Shown here: piece after piece, positions 11,401 to 54,789 of the stretch
Numbering within the stretch: position 1 is the stretch's first letter
Layout of the letters: the number at the start of each line of letters is the position of its first letter
Origin: Hippopus hippopus
Taxonomy: Eukaryota > Mollusca > Bivalvia > Cardiida > Cardiidae
Assembly (NCBI GenBank): GCA_946811185.2
Contig: OX328112.1
Location: 30,157,442 to 30,221,441, forward strand
Reading direction: 5' to 3'
DNA length: 64,000 nucleotides
Position numbers and translations under genes: made by a program
Notes under the pieces: model-generated
What the model saw: the letters and a program-made list of their open reading frames with translations, nothing else
Told to the model about the DNA's origin: nothing
The model's database searches: none

Positions 11401-13060
11401 TAATAAGCACTTTTTGGTCGTATCCACAGACCAATGTACTCGAGTCATTCTCTGGCAAAAGGTTTAATCGCTGTCCGCGAGGGCTGACCTTGGTCGAAAC
11501 TTCTTGCTTTTGGTTTATCTTCTCCATGTCCAAGGGCCGTTTTACATAAGGATTCAGGTAGTTGTAAGACAATATGGATTTTATGAATTCATAATTATGT
11601 GATGACTTGCTCGATCTAGTGCATTACGGAGATGCATTACACCCCCTTTTGTCAGTGCAAGGCTCATTTGTTAAAGTGGTATCACTTAGTTGGCTTGTTA
11701 GAGTCTTGTACCATAGGCGCTGTCGTCTAATTGAGCCATGCTCTGTGAAAGAGGGGCTTAATGCATCTGCGAAAAGTATCGACCCGGGTCAACCTGCGCA
11801 GTCCGCGCAGGCTGACCTGGGCCGAAACTTTTCGCTACTGGTCAATTTTTTGTATGTTCAAGGACCAGTCTATCTTATGATTAAATTGGTTGTTAAAAAA
11901 GTGGATTTTATGGATCCATAAGTATGTGATGGTTTGCTTAGTACCATGGATCACGGGGATGCATTAAGCACCCTTGTGTCGGAGCATGGCTCAATTATAT
12001 AATGAGTAGGGTCAGCCCAGGATCTTCCCACGTTCTTGCTCCAGAAGTTGTCAATTTTACAGGAAGCAACCATGAGACTGATCATTTGACTACTTCGAGT
12101 TTATTTCTGGATAAAAATGTACAATAAATATGCAACTACACATGATAGTTTTGCACGATAATTCTTAAACCCTCTAACCTGCGTGTCGTTATGTAAAGCG
12201 TATTATGGACGCCCTAGGAGTCGTAACCACGGACAACTCTTTATAAGCCATACTCTAGGACAAGGGGGTTTAATGCATCTCGGTGATGAATTTTTTACCA
12301 AACAAGTCACCATACATTATATGAATCCATGAATCCCATTTTGTCCAAAAACCCGACTGAAGCAAGAGGTAGACTGATCCTTTGACATGCAAAGAAAAAT
12401 CATAAAAAGTATCGATCCAGGTTAGCCTGCGTGGACTTTGCAGGCTGACCTGGGTCGATACATTTTAAACCCCCTTTCCACACGGCATGACTCATATACT
12501 TCTGTTTAAGTATTGCAAGAAAGAAAATGCAAAAATCTAGTGGTAAGTTCCTTTTATACTTGTGAATATTTTATATTTCTCAGGTCCTTGGACTAGACCA
12601 GATTCCAGATGAAAAGCAAATAAGTTCACATTGCCGGAAACTGTCCAGACAATACCATCCAGATCGAATCAGAAATAAAAACAAAGAAGAAACGGAAGAA
12701 GCACAAAAGAAATTTATGGACATTCAAAAAGCCTGTAGCGCACTAAGTAAAGCTAAAATGAACAGAGAACGGAAAAGCAAGTGGTCTACCAATGAACAAC
12801 GGGAAACGGTTATCAATCACGATGACGTCATTAATGACATACACTCAAAGGAAGATGACGTAACGAATGATATCGATTCAAATGAAGATGACGCCACACA
12901 ACTCTATGATGACGATGTAGAGGAGGGTGTGTTAGACGACGAAAGAAATTTAAATGAGGGGGAACAAGTAAATGTTAAACGAGACTTGAAGGTGGACGAA
13001 GATTGTGACTTTTTGAATTCAGAAGCTCGCTGTGATGATGACCACTGTACAGATAATTAA
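4908..13060 (+). CDS. DNAJC22: DNAJC22-like membrane J-domain protein (six exons, 450 aa)
   Basis: Joining the six exons listed separately gives one open frame of 1353 nt ending in TAA. The N-terminus (MANLAVTYFLWFFGGILGLH, HVYL) is the TM2-like start typical of DNAJC22, the homologue of fly wurst, which is linked to clathrin-mediated endocytosis. Residues 1-45 hold two hydrophobic stretches. Further membrane segments lie near residues 80-92, 96-135, 140-180 and 200-220. Residues 293-350 form the J domain, with HPD at residues 317-319, expected to stimulate Hsp70 ATPase. Domain order matches vertebrate DNAJC22, about 340 aa from memory. The extra length here is an Asp/Glu-rich tail, residues 365-450. 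All junctions are GT-AG and phases agree (1,1,1,0,0). Family identity is clear; the endocytic role is known only from the family. Confidence 0.92.
5081..5342. mobile_element. A-family palindromic element
   Basis: The A family is about 260 bp. Its ends are TGAGCCATGCTCTG and its complement. It has one off-centre hairpin GTATCGACCCAGGTCAGCC...GGCTGACCTGGGTCGATAC. It also holds a GGATTTTATGGATCCATAA stretch and a GGAGATGCATTAAGCCCCC end region. This copy is in DNAJC22 intron 1. Confidence 0.75.
5341..5401 (+). repeat. (CA)n(TA)n(TG)n microsatellite
   Basis: Self-complementary run between two oppositely oriented A-family copies; it gives spurious open frames on both strands. Confidence 0.9.
5402..5610. 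mobile_element. A-family element, truncated
   Basis: It is in the opposite orientation to the copy just upstream, from which it is separated by a CA/TA/TG microsatellite. One end is missing. Confidence 0.65.
5655..5870. mobile_element. D-family element, decayed
   Basis: It reads GCACTTGCAGACGACAAG, then GTAGAAAACGTTGTTGG, in inverted orientation. Confidence 0.5.
6045..6262 (+). repeat. F minisatellite, two units of about 105 bp
   Basis: The unit includes GTCTACGGCCCCTAACTCT, GAAGCTGCCGAGATTGGC and TTTACCGATGAGTTAGTG. Confidence 0.75.
6645..6782 (+). CDS. DNAJC22: DNAJC22 exon 2
   Basis: The acceptor is CAACAG and the donor GGTAATA. The exon continues the frame with SEVVRIKEYVDEANE, equivalent to the W-x-x-P-x-Y-V-x-E-A-N linker of the family, then enters a membrane segment. 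The open frame that continues past the donor runs into a D-family repeat, so the splice is preferred. Confidence 0.88.
6843..6990. mobile_element. D-family element, partial
   Basis: A near-perfect hairpin at 6861-6909 with GAAATGG arm variants matched on both sides. It lies 60 bp after the donor of DNAJC22 exon 2. Confidence 0.65.
7176..7450 (-). mobile_element. tRNA-derived SINE, type 2, head lost
   Basis: Inverted copy starting at its tail (ATTGATTGTTTGTTTG) and ending at GGCCGAGCCAGGGATCC. Confidence 0.72.
7932..8042 (+). CDS. DNAJC22: DNAJC22 exon 3
   Basis: The acceptor is CAACCAG and the donor GGTAAGTT. It encodes residues 93-128, GHQLANIAVNAIPDVY and onward, with a second hydrophobic part ending in ALGASV. 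Phases are 1 on both sides. Confidence 0.9.
8085..8285. mobile_element. C-family palindromic element
   Basis: The C family is about 212 bp. Good copies are bounded by TTAACCCTT...AAGGGTTAA and hold a hairpin ACAGTGTAGATC-AGATCAGACTGCAC...GTGCAGTCTGATCT-GATCTACACTGT. This copy has decayed ends. Confidence 0.6.
8290..8410. mobile_element. C-family fragment
   Basis: Diverged hairpin with GCGTAGATCAAGATCAGGC on the left arm. Confidence 0.45.
8483..8690. mobile_element. C-family element
   Basis: The hairpin is near perfect; it is the third C copy in a row within DNAJC22 intron 3. Confidence 0.65.
8843..9130 (+). mobile_element. tRNA-derived SINE, type 1
   Basis: A tRNA-like head (TAGCTCAGTTGGTAGAGCG as box A, GGGTTCGATTCCC as box B) is followed by a body with GGATGAGACGTTAAACCGAG and a GGGCGACCGGTGGCG tail. 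It ends about 40 bp before DNAJC22 exon 4. A second copy is near 32451. Confidence 0.75.
9173..9483 (+). CDS. DNAJC22: DNAJC22 exon 4 (membrane core)
   Basis: The acceptor is TTTCAG and the donor CGG|GTTTGT. It encodes about 103 residues with the NxGPQKAPFW and FPKRP motifs, followed by two further hydrophobic segments. The donor is a weaker GTTTGT but is the only one that keeps phase with the next exon. Confidence 0.88.
9518..9764. mobile_element. A-family element
   Basis: It starts 35 bp after the donor of DNAJC22 exon 4. Confidence 0.7.
10108..10312. mobile_element. C-family element
   Basis: Inverted orientation; the right end keeps CTAAGGATTAA. Confidence 0.6.
10539..10718 (+). CDS. DNAJC22: DNAJC22 exon 5
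   Basis: The acceptor is TCTTTCAG and the donor GAG|GTCAGT. The exon is exactly 60 codons, IPLREAMFNFM through GWALE. It corresponds to the cytosolic linker before the J domain. A 26-bp copy of this exon/intron junction lies 526 bp downstream (see findings). Confidence 0.9.
10770..11058 (+). mobile_element. tRNA-derived SINE, type 2
   Basis: Head with GTAGCTCAGTCGGTAGCG and GAGTTCGATCCCTGGC. Body has GCCAATTTCTTTCCGAGGA. Tail has GTTAAACACCATACAATCAA. Confidence 0.78.
11062..11225. mobile_element. D-family element
   Basis: Hairpin GGGAAAAGGAGAAAATACTG / CAGCATTTTCTCCTTTTCC, with one mismatch. Confidence 0.6.
11441..11671. mobile_element. A-family element, hairpin half lost
   Basis: Only one arm of the internal hairpin is left; the ATGGATTTTATG stretch and right end remain. 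Confidence 0.6.
11732..11993. mobile_element. A-family element
   Basis: Well preserved, with complementary GAGCCATG/CATGGCTC ends. Confidence 0.78.
12244..12495. mobile_element. A-family element
   Basis: Full length, ending 88 bp before DNAJC22 exon 6. Confidence 0.7.
12584..13060 (+). CDS. DNAJC22: DNAJC22 exon 6 (J domain, acidic tail, stop)
   Basis: The acceptor is TTTCTCAG. It opens with VLGLDQIPDEKQISSHCRKL, followed by SRQYHPDR, so helix II, the HPD loop and helix III are present. After about 75 residues the J domain gives way to a tail with repeated DDV-NDI-S-EDD units. The stop is TAA. Confidence 0.93.
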   Translation, partial: VLGLDQIPDEKQISSHCRKLSRQYHPDRIRNKNKEETEEAQKKFMDIQKACSALSKAKMNRERKSKWSTNEQRETVINHDDVINDIHSKEDDVTNDIDSNEDDATQLYDDDVEEGVLDDERNLNEGEQVNVKRDLKVDEDCDFLNSEARCDDDHCTDN

Positions 13061-13129
13061 ATTTAAAAATCCTGTTGATTTTCTCTTTAATAATATGGAA
13101 AAAAAAATCTTAATCTAGATACAGACTTT

Positions 13130-13340
13130 TCTTTCCTCAAAGCATTTGAAGACCTCAATTTAGATTTGACAAATCTGGTGAATAAGTCTTAGAAGGGATA
13201 AAAATCACTGTAGGGCAGAGGAAAAAATGCTAGGTACTGACATTTTTTTCCTCTCTAATAATGTTTCCTAAAGCCATCTTCCTCTTCGTCGTAAAAACAC
13301 AGAATTGTTTGGTACACGTTCAAGTCCTTTCCAGACGAAA
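13130..13340. mobile_element. D-family element, diverged
   Basis: The hairpin GAGGAAAAAATGC...GACATTTTTTTCCTC is recognisable just after the DNAJC22 stop codon. Confidence 0.5.
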
Positions 13341-13741
13341 AATGAATTCTACGCATCCATATTGAAAGCAATTGCAAACGACTTAAATGAGTTTATGTGC
13401 CTCCAAGGCTTTTCCTCTTGATGTTTTCGAAAGCCTTGATCATCAGCGTCCCTTAAAACATATTGTCTATTCGACGATCTTTTCCCTGCACTTTCCATAC
13501 TTATTTTCGATAAAACAATGTTATATGCAGTGATTACTCCTTTCTTTGCTTGGAATATCAGATTGCCTAACTGACTAGGTCAATCAGAACTTGCGTTACT
13601 ACAGTTTTTTTTTTTTTTAGATTTAGAATAACAATAAAACATTGAAGAGGTTTTGCAACTATAACACATGGAATCGCTGGTAAAAAGAAAACGTTCTGTA
13701 TTGAGTAAAATAAACATTAGGTCTATCAGTTCCAAATATAT

Positions 13742-14012
13742 TAGCCATGATCCGTGAAAAGGGGGTTTAATGCATCTTCGTCATTTATTGTACCAAGCAA
13801 GTCGTCAGATACATGTAATTGGGAATCTGAAAAAAAAAAAAACATTTTGCCTAAAAACCGAAATGATAATGAGGTTGTTTAGTCCTTGCACATGCAGAAA
13901 TTTTACAAAGTCAAAAGTTTCGACCCATGTCAGCCTGCCTAGACTACGCAGGTTGACATGGGCCGAAACTTTTTGCAAGTGGATTAAGCCTCCTTTTCAC
14001 AGAGTATGGCCT
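13742..14012. mobile_element. A-family element
   Basis: Hairpin variant with CAGCCTGCCTAGACTACGCAGG at its centre, abutting the interrupted B element. Confidence 0.72.
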
Positions 14013-14114
14013 ATAATCGGCTTGCAACACGCGAAAAGGGGCATTCGGACATTTGGGTAATGTATCGTCTTGGATCAGCCTTACGTCAGACGGCACTATA
14101 CGACTACATTATTA

Positions 14115-14258
14115 GTTGTACGGTCAGGTGGCAGGGGACTTGGAAACTTGTTCACGGCTGTGGTGAATCATGTCGCCCCGAGCCGAAGGCGAGGTGGCGA
14201 CATGATTCACCACAGCCGTGAACAAGTTTCCAAGTCCCCTGCCACCTGACCGTACAAC
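14115..14258. repeat. Perfect 63-bp hairpin
   Basis: Two arms of 63 bp are exact reverse complements around an 18-bp loop. The arms start GTTGTACGGTCAGG and end CATGTCGCC. No mismatch was seen, so it is recent or actively homogenised. It lies inside an insertion that splits a B-family element. Confidence 0.85.
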
Positions 14259-14262
14259 GAAT

Positions 14263-14639
14263 TTATTATACTGCAAAGTTTTACCATTCCAACGTTTGTT
14301 AAGCAAATTTTACCTGTTTTTTGGTTTAAAAAAGTGAGTACGCTGACGAGGTAGAATTACCCTTCTTAGTGCCCCAATTCAATGAAAACTGACGTCACTG
14401 GGAACTGACGTCACTGAAACCTTGGATATACGTGCTAAAACGTGCAGCTTGGCGCATAATCTTGATGTTAATCTTGATCGACGCAGCCAATTTGGATGTT
14501 GTGTTGAAAGTGTAGTCATGTATACGGGGCTCCCGAAAGGGAAACTGCTTTTACCGTTGGTTTTGCCAGTGGACATGATATATATGTTCGGGGCATATTG
14601 TCCAATCAGATCACGAGAAATTTCTTTGCAGTATAATAA
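14263..14639. mobile_element. Element with 16-bp TTATTATACTGCAAAG inverted ends
   Basis: The left end TTATTATACTGCAAAG recurs as its exact complement at the right end, directly before the resumed B-family sequence. The inside contains two CRE motifs (TGACGTCA) near 14391-14415 and no transposase. Confidence 0.6.
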
Positions 14640-15139
14640 TAGATTTTGTCCTACAGTAGACTTGCACAAAACAGGAAATTACATACAGGACTGCGCAGGC
14701 TGATCCGAGATAACGCTTTGCGCAAATGTCCGAATGCCCCTTTTCGTGTGTTGCAAGCCATTAATTATAAAATCTACCCATTTCGCAGGCTGAAAATACA
14801 GTCCGCTAAAATCCAGAAATATTTTTATTTTACAGATATGACTTTTTTTATTTTAAAAACAAGTAGGCGGCATAGATGCAAACCAGATTCATTCTGTCCC
14901 GTCTGAAAGAAAAAATCTGCATTCGCCTTTCTGGTGCTGTTAAAAACGATTAAATCAGTCAGTAAATACGACACTTTCGCTTTGGAAAAATCTGGTCAGA
15001 GTAGCACCCGAGTTCTGATTTATCATAGAGAAAATAAATCTGTAATGTGATTGGTTAATATTCTAATTTATCATACTAATGACTAAACGTAAAGTATCTA
15101 AGACCGGCGATCGGTGTTTTATTGGCATTTTTTCTCATC

Positions 15140-49302
<34,163 letters not shown>

Positions 49303-49435
49303 CTTGTCTCCGATTTCAGGTCAAAGGGAATCCGTAAAACGGTCAAACTTCTGTTTTTTTAAAAGAAAAAATAGAAAAGAAAGCCTTGCTGTGTAAAGAT
49401 ATCCGTCAGTCGAAACGTTAAAGGTTTATAGATAA

Positions 49436-49441
49436 AATAAA
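49436..49441 (+). promoter_or_regulatory. Poly(A) signal AATAAA of the nAChR-like gene
   Basis: A canonical AATAAA lies 134 nt after the stop codon in AT-rich sequence, giving a likely 3' UTR of about 150-160 nt. Confidence 0.55.
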
Positions 49442-49460
49442 GTAAAACAACTGTAATGTC

Positions 49461-49872
49461 CAACGGCCTGGTCAATCATCCAGGCACTAACATAACGCAC
49501 GTTGCTTAACTTCTACGAGAGATATGCACCAAACTGCATCGCTGTAACAGCAAGGCAGGTTTGAAGTGCTGATATATATAACTTCTCTCCGTGATATTTT
49601 TCTCCCCTTCGAGAAGTCTCGACCCTGAGACCTATACACAAATAAACCAGGGGAATATGCATGGGTAAGGCAACTCCAGTCCGGTTGTTGTCATAATCCC
49701 ATCGCAGCCACCAAATGTATCGTGCAACGGCCTGGTCACTTATCCAGGCTCTACCTATAACCACGTTGCTTAACTGCACGGAGAGAACTGCGCCAAACCG
49801 CATCGCCGTAAAAGCTATCTTAACAGTAAGGCAGGTTTGAAGTGCTTATATATCCAACCTCTCTCTGTGACA
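49461..49872 (+). repeat. Direct duplication of about 130 bp downstream of the receptor gene
   Basis: AACGGCCTGGTCA...ATCCAGGC and AAGGCAGGTTTGAAGTGCT occur twice, about 267 bp apart, starting soon after the poly(A) signal. Confidence 0.65.
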
Positions 49873-50519
49873 CAATATTGCAGCATGAAAACTTTGAATG
49901 TAAACTCTCTCTGTCTCTCTCTCTCTCTATTTCCAAGACGTTTCGACGTTTATGACCTATTACAGATTGTATAACTCGAGATTGTATAAGAATGAGTTAA
50001 CTTTTCATTCATGTATTACCTTCTTTACAGCGAATCATCTAATGATACATGTACGTCATGCGAAATGTGAATATTTCTTTTTTTCAAGTAATTATTATTA
50101 TGATTAATTTTTGTAAGCTTTGTGATGTCGAGAATGCAATTGTTTAAGTCATTTGGAAAAATAAAGTTATGTTCTGCTTTGTTCTGCTCAGTCTTTTTTT
50201 TTTTTACGTGATACATATTTAGCGTCATTGTTTTGTCTAAATCTATTTGACACCACTTTCTACACTAATTCAAACATAAGACGACAGGCTATTTATTGAT
50301 GTGTGTCTTTAGCTTCTCAAATCTTTTTGCGGGGGCTTCGAATGATCTTGCCAAAGGACACTCTCACGAAACACTCTACCTCGAGTTCCCAGATTGATTA
50401 CGCATTCTTCACTTTGACAATTGAGCCACGCAAGACCTTAGGTTTGTCGTAACACGTGATGTCTCTTTTAATTACAATGTTTTCAATGTATCTCTCTTCT
50501 GAGACCAGTGGATGTTGAT

Positions 50520-50818
50520 AGTCTATAGAGTGCGAAGGTATTTTCAAAATCGTCTTGCTGCAAATTTGTTCAAACCAAAAGACACAGTTCCGAATTTTAA
50601 TCACCCTTATTAAGAAAAAAAAAAAAAAAAAGCTTTGGAAAACGTTGTGCATAAAGGAGAAAATGTTTGAAACCACAATTTTCTCCTTTTTCCACAATGT
50701 TTTCCATTTAATTACAGGTAAAGTTTCATCGTTTGAGCCACCTTTAATTTGTCGTCTGCAAATACTTTGAATTTGGACAAGTCTAAAATGTTGCCGTCTG
50801 GTAAAGAGTTATGAAATA
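50520..50818. mobile_element. D-family element
   Basis: Hairpin AAAACGTTGTGCATAAAGGAG...CTCCTTTTTCCACAATG; ends GTCTGGTAAAGAGTTA. Confidence 0.6.
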
Positions 50819-50830
50819 TAAAAATTAATA

Positions 50831-51044
50831 TTAAGCCTTATCCTGCTAGATAAAAGAAATAAAACTTTCAAGCCGACAGGAAAAACCCAATAATATCCAT
50901 TTCAAACATATTTTTGGTGGGAGAGACATCTCCTTATCGGACAGTGTAGATCCAAGATCAGACTGCACGTTCTGTGCAGTCTGATCTTGATCTACACTGT
51001 CCGCAAAAAGGAAAGTGAGCAGCGCTTAGCAGCCTAACGGTTAA
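50831..51044. mobile_element. C-family element, inverted, full length
   Basis: TTAA at both ends; near-perfect hairpin. Confidence 0.72.
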
Positions 51045-51261
51045 AATTCGAGCTGTTTAGATTTTGATAATCACACCAAAAGTCAGAAAATGATTATCAC
51101 TGAAATACGTACGGCAGGATTTGACAAACAACATGGAAGACAAGTGTACAGAAAAATTTACGATCTTTCTTTAATGGGATACGCAGCTTAAGATATTTTC
51201 AGAATCTAAGCATGAATTTCGCAAAGAGTTGTGGGAATGTCAAATTAAAAAAAACAGTCTT

Positions 51262-51370
51262 CTTTCTATCGTGGTTAAACGTTAAATAAACCACGGTTGT
51301 GAGTTATGAGGAGCAATGAATAAACCACTTAGGCTATCGCCCTCGTGGATTATTTATTGTGTCTCATGAA
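51262..51370. mobile_element. L-family element, right arm lost
   Basis: Left arm CTATCGTGGTTAAACG and the GGCTATCGCCCTCGTGG centre in inverted order. Confidence 0.55.
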
Positions 51371-51379
51371 ACCATGGCT

Positions 51380-52200
51380 ATTCCAGTTACTTACCCAAAC
51401 AAAACCCAACTGCCCAGTCGTTAAAATGAAAAAAGAATCAAAATTTCAATAAAACCTTAGGCATCAAATACAACATAAACAAACCGCACCGTTGTACTTT
51501 TATACTTTCTCCGTTTTAAATGACAAAGAAGAATGAATGTATTTGTAAAGCATTTGAGTTGTAGTTACTTCGAATGCTCTGAATAGTACTCCACCCACTC
51601 CAAATCCCATATTTTCAATGCAGCACCGGTCAATTCTGAACTAACCTTCAACTTGAAATGACACTTGATTTACATATGTTTACTGGTAACATTTCAAATA
51701 GTTCCTTCAATGTCAATTTTTATCAAAACAGTTAGTTTAGTTTAAACATATTTATTTCACATCGATTGAGAAACAAGTTCTTACTATTTATACTAATCTC
51801 TCTCGATTCTGCTTCCTGGGAACTACACCAGTACTCGCGCCGAATGTGTGGGCCAATGAAAAATCCCAAAGCTGACACCCGCTCCCGGGTATCGAACTCA
51901 GGACCTTATGGTTACGAGGCCGATGCTCTACCTCACAACCATGGACACCACACGATCAAAACAGTTAATATCGGTATTGAGGATTTTACTTCCTCCTTGG
52001 TCAAGGAACGGAAAATGACGAATTGTTTACGTTAAGTGACTTTCATTGATAAAATATCAGAGAGCGAAGAGATGGAACGGCCACATGTGACTTTCTTCAT
52101 ACAGAATGACGGTACTCTTTATAAAATGACGTAGATTTTACTCAGCTTTCGTTGCACTGTGTTTATAGACCCGATTTCACGTGTCATGTTAGAATTATCA
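51380..52200. other. Downstream intergenic sequence
   Basis: Only a tRNA-like remnant is seen; no gene. Confidence 0.5.
51855..51950 (-). mobile_element. tRNA-like sequence
   Basis: On the minus strand, GTGAGGTAGAGCATCGG and GTCCTGAGTTCGATACCCG look like tRNA boxes A and B; the acceptor stem is not evident. Confidence 0.45.
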
Positions 52201-52204
52201 GTAA

Positions 52205-52252
52205 CGAATCAATCAATCATTCAATCAGTCAATCAATCAATTAATCAATCGA
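52205..52252 (+). repeat. (TCAA)n microsatellite
   Basis: Imperfect TCAA units, similar to the tails of type 2 SINEs. Confidence 0.75.
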
Positions 52253-52319
52253 TTTGACTTAGACTACATAGTTTTTCGTCATACAATAATTATCATAGTA
52301 ATTACATTGAAAACGACAC

Positions 52320-52740
52320 ATATATAGGATCTGACATGAGATGGGGTTCGAGATATAGAGGATATCAATTGGTGGTATGTGATATAAAAATATAGGAATA
52401 TTATAGATCTAATCGAAAATTTATCAAACTCGTCAAGAAAAATGTTATTAAGCGAGCCAAGGCTCGTTTTATAAAACTTTATCTCAAACGTCAATGAATG
52501 TCAGATTCTTTTTATAACATAACGATATTTCACAAAGTATGGATCAGACGACTCAAGACCATCTATAGATGCACCCGCGGTAATATCAATAAACCCATTC
52601 ATTTCTATAAAATATGTACAAAATGACGTCAAAAATGACGTCACACAATTGTGATATCAAACATGTTTAGGTAGAAACTTCGTAATGGGTATATTACACT
52701 GAAAACGAGGGATGTTATGTGATAAAACACACACAATCTC
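52320..52740. mobile_element. J-family repeat
   Basis: A dispersed element with AATGTTATTAAGCGAGCC hairpin, GTCAGATTCTTTTTATAAC, CTATAGATGCACC and a GTTATGTGATAAAA end. It contains paired TGACGTCA motifs. Confidence 0.6.
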
Positions 52741-52762
52741 TCACATATATCATATATCACAC

Positions 52763-52838
52763 CATCCTCGTTGACCCAGTTTCGATTCATGTAATGCATG
52801 GAGAGTAACGTAATACTTAAACCTGGGTTCCGAGGATG
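52763..52838. mobile_element. 76-bp derivative of the CATCCTCGG element with exact 9-bp target duplication
   Basis: It retains only the two ends of the 613-bp relative, including the ATGCATGGAGAGTAACG stretch, joined directly. It is flanked on both sides by ATATCACAC. The 9-bp duplication suggests a Mutator-like mechanism. Confidence 0.7.
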
Positions 52839-52899
52839 ATATCACACCATCATTTGGAAATATGGAAATTGAACGTTTGGATATTGTGTGGTTGAATTA

Positions 52900-53085
52900 A
52901 GAAATAATCTTCTTTCTATCGTGGTTTATCGTTCAATAAACCACAGTTGTGAGTTATGAGGCACAATAAATAATCCACGAGGGCGATAGCCCGAGTGGTT
53001 TATTCATTGCGCCTCATAACTCACAACGTGATTTATTGAACGATAAACCACGATAGAAAGAAGATTATTTCGATTCTGACATGAC
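52900..53085. mobile_element. L-family element, full length
   Basis: Near-perfect palindrome from AATAATCTTCTTTCTATCG to its complement. Confidence 0.72.
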
Positions 53086-53268
53086 CAACTCTTTATGAAA
53101 GGAAAACAAGTTCATTCTTAAAGTAAAAGCGCGGATGCAGATTATATTCCAATGAATAACTTACTTACTTTATACAGAATGACGTCACTCTGTATAGAAT
53201 GACGTAGATTTTAACACGCTTTCGTTGCACTGTGTTTATAGAGCCGATATCACGTGTCATGTTAGAAT

Positions 53269-53396
53269 TAAGGATATGGAACCCTAATGGGATTCGTGTA
53301 ACATTGCCTTTCATCGTTCGGATTCGGCTTAGAAACCGTAATCGATGCGGGCAACCAGCATCTATCGGAATCGGCATTAGGGTGCCCTATCCTTGA
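53269..53396. mobile_element. E-family element, internally deleted
   Basis: Ends are intact but the right arm of the palindrome is mostly gone. Confidence 0.6.
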
Positions 53397-53514
53397 AAAA
53401 TGATAAAGTGTATCAAAGAGAAAGGTAACATAATGCATTTGGGAAGAAATACTGAAATTGTAAATTTGCAAGAAAAATCTAAAAGGAAGACAGATGTAGA
53501 AGATGACTAAGATT

Positions 53515-53728
53515 TTAACCCTTAAGCTGTTATGCCCGACTTAAGGATATTTTGCGGACAGTGTAGATCCAAGATCAGACTGCACAGAACGTGCAGTCTG
53601 ATCTTGTATCTACACTATCCGATATCTGGAGATATCTGTCCCCAAAAATACTTTCGAAATAGAAAAATCTTGAATTTTACTATCGGCGTGAAAGTTTCTT
53701 TTCACTTATATAGCAGGATGAGAGTTAA
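53515..53728. mobile_element. C-family element, full length
   Basis: TTAACCCTTAAGCTG at the left and GAGAGTTAA at the right. Confidence 0.72.
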
Positions 53729-53997
53729 GGGCATAATATACATAATAGATAGCGTAAGAACTGTTATCAACCTTTGTTTAAACATTAAGTTGCTACATGC
53801 AACTCACTGCACTTTATGGAGTTGTGGATGAGGATCAAACAACACGTCCAGTGCAGTCCGATTCTCAGTGTACCCTGCTTGAAGCGTTTAACGACTTTAT
53901 CATGTTGTAACCTTTTCAACTTAGTTTGATAATGTCATATTTGGTCTCATAATAATAGACGACGACAGCGAAGAACAATCCCGACATTTAAAAACCA

Positions 53998-54222
<225 letters not shown>

Positions 54223-54569
54223 AAGGCAGAGACAGAAATAAAGAGCGACTGGACGAGAGATGTAAACAGACAATTTCTCCTTTTCCAACAATTTGTTTCT
54301 TTACTGTTACATAAACTATATCTCTTTCATTGAACTTAAAATGTATGTTCTTTGTACAAGAATGGGTTAATTTTCTATCAACGGTCAAAAAGTTCAATTA
54401 TCTTAACTTTTGTAGCTCGAAACCAGGACATGGTCTTTGTCTTTGTCATTGTCTTAGTCATCAAAAACTTCCTTAAAGTTTACTAATCCCATTGTTCTCC
54501 AAGAGGAAAGGATAAGTATCACTTAAGAGCTGTTTACTGGAAAAGACCTGACAGGACATTAAACGTGCA

Positions 54570-54789
54570 TTAACCCTTAACACTTACATTGCTGAATTAA
54601 TATAATGAACCGCTTCAATTATGAAAAGAATCCACAATATCAAATTTTCATTGTTGTTATGGCAAGAAAATGTAACAAAGTAGCGGACAGTGTAGATCCA
54701 AGATCAGACTGCACGTTCTGTGCAGTCTGATCTTGATCTACACTGTCCGCAAAAACAACTTGACTCGGTTCCAGCGCTTTATGGGTTAA
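54570..54789. mobile_element. C-family element, inverted
   Basis: Left end TTAACCCTTAAC; right end TATGGGTTAA; hairpin with CACGTTCTGTG centre. A half hairpin of another copy follows at 54885-54925. Confidence 0.65.

Larger units (their letters stand above)
14019..14760. mobile_element. B-family palindromic element, interrupted
   Basis: The B family is about 260 bp. Its ends are GGCTTGCAACACGCGAAAAG and its complement, and it holds two internal hairpins of the form GTGTCGTCTCGGATCAGCC...GGCTGATCC. Here the two halves are separated by about 530 bp of younger insertions. Confidence 0.75.

Noticed and set aside
14422..14703. 93-codon open frame as a gene
   Set aside because: It spans the nested insertion and the resumed B element, so it is a chance frame.
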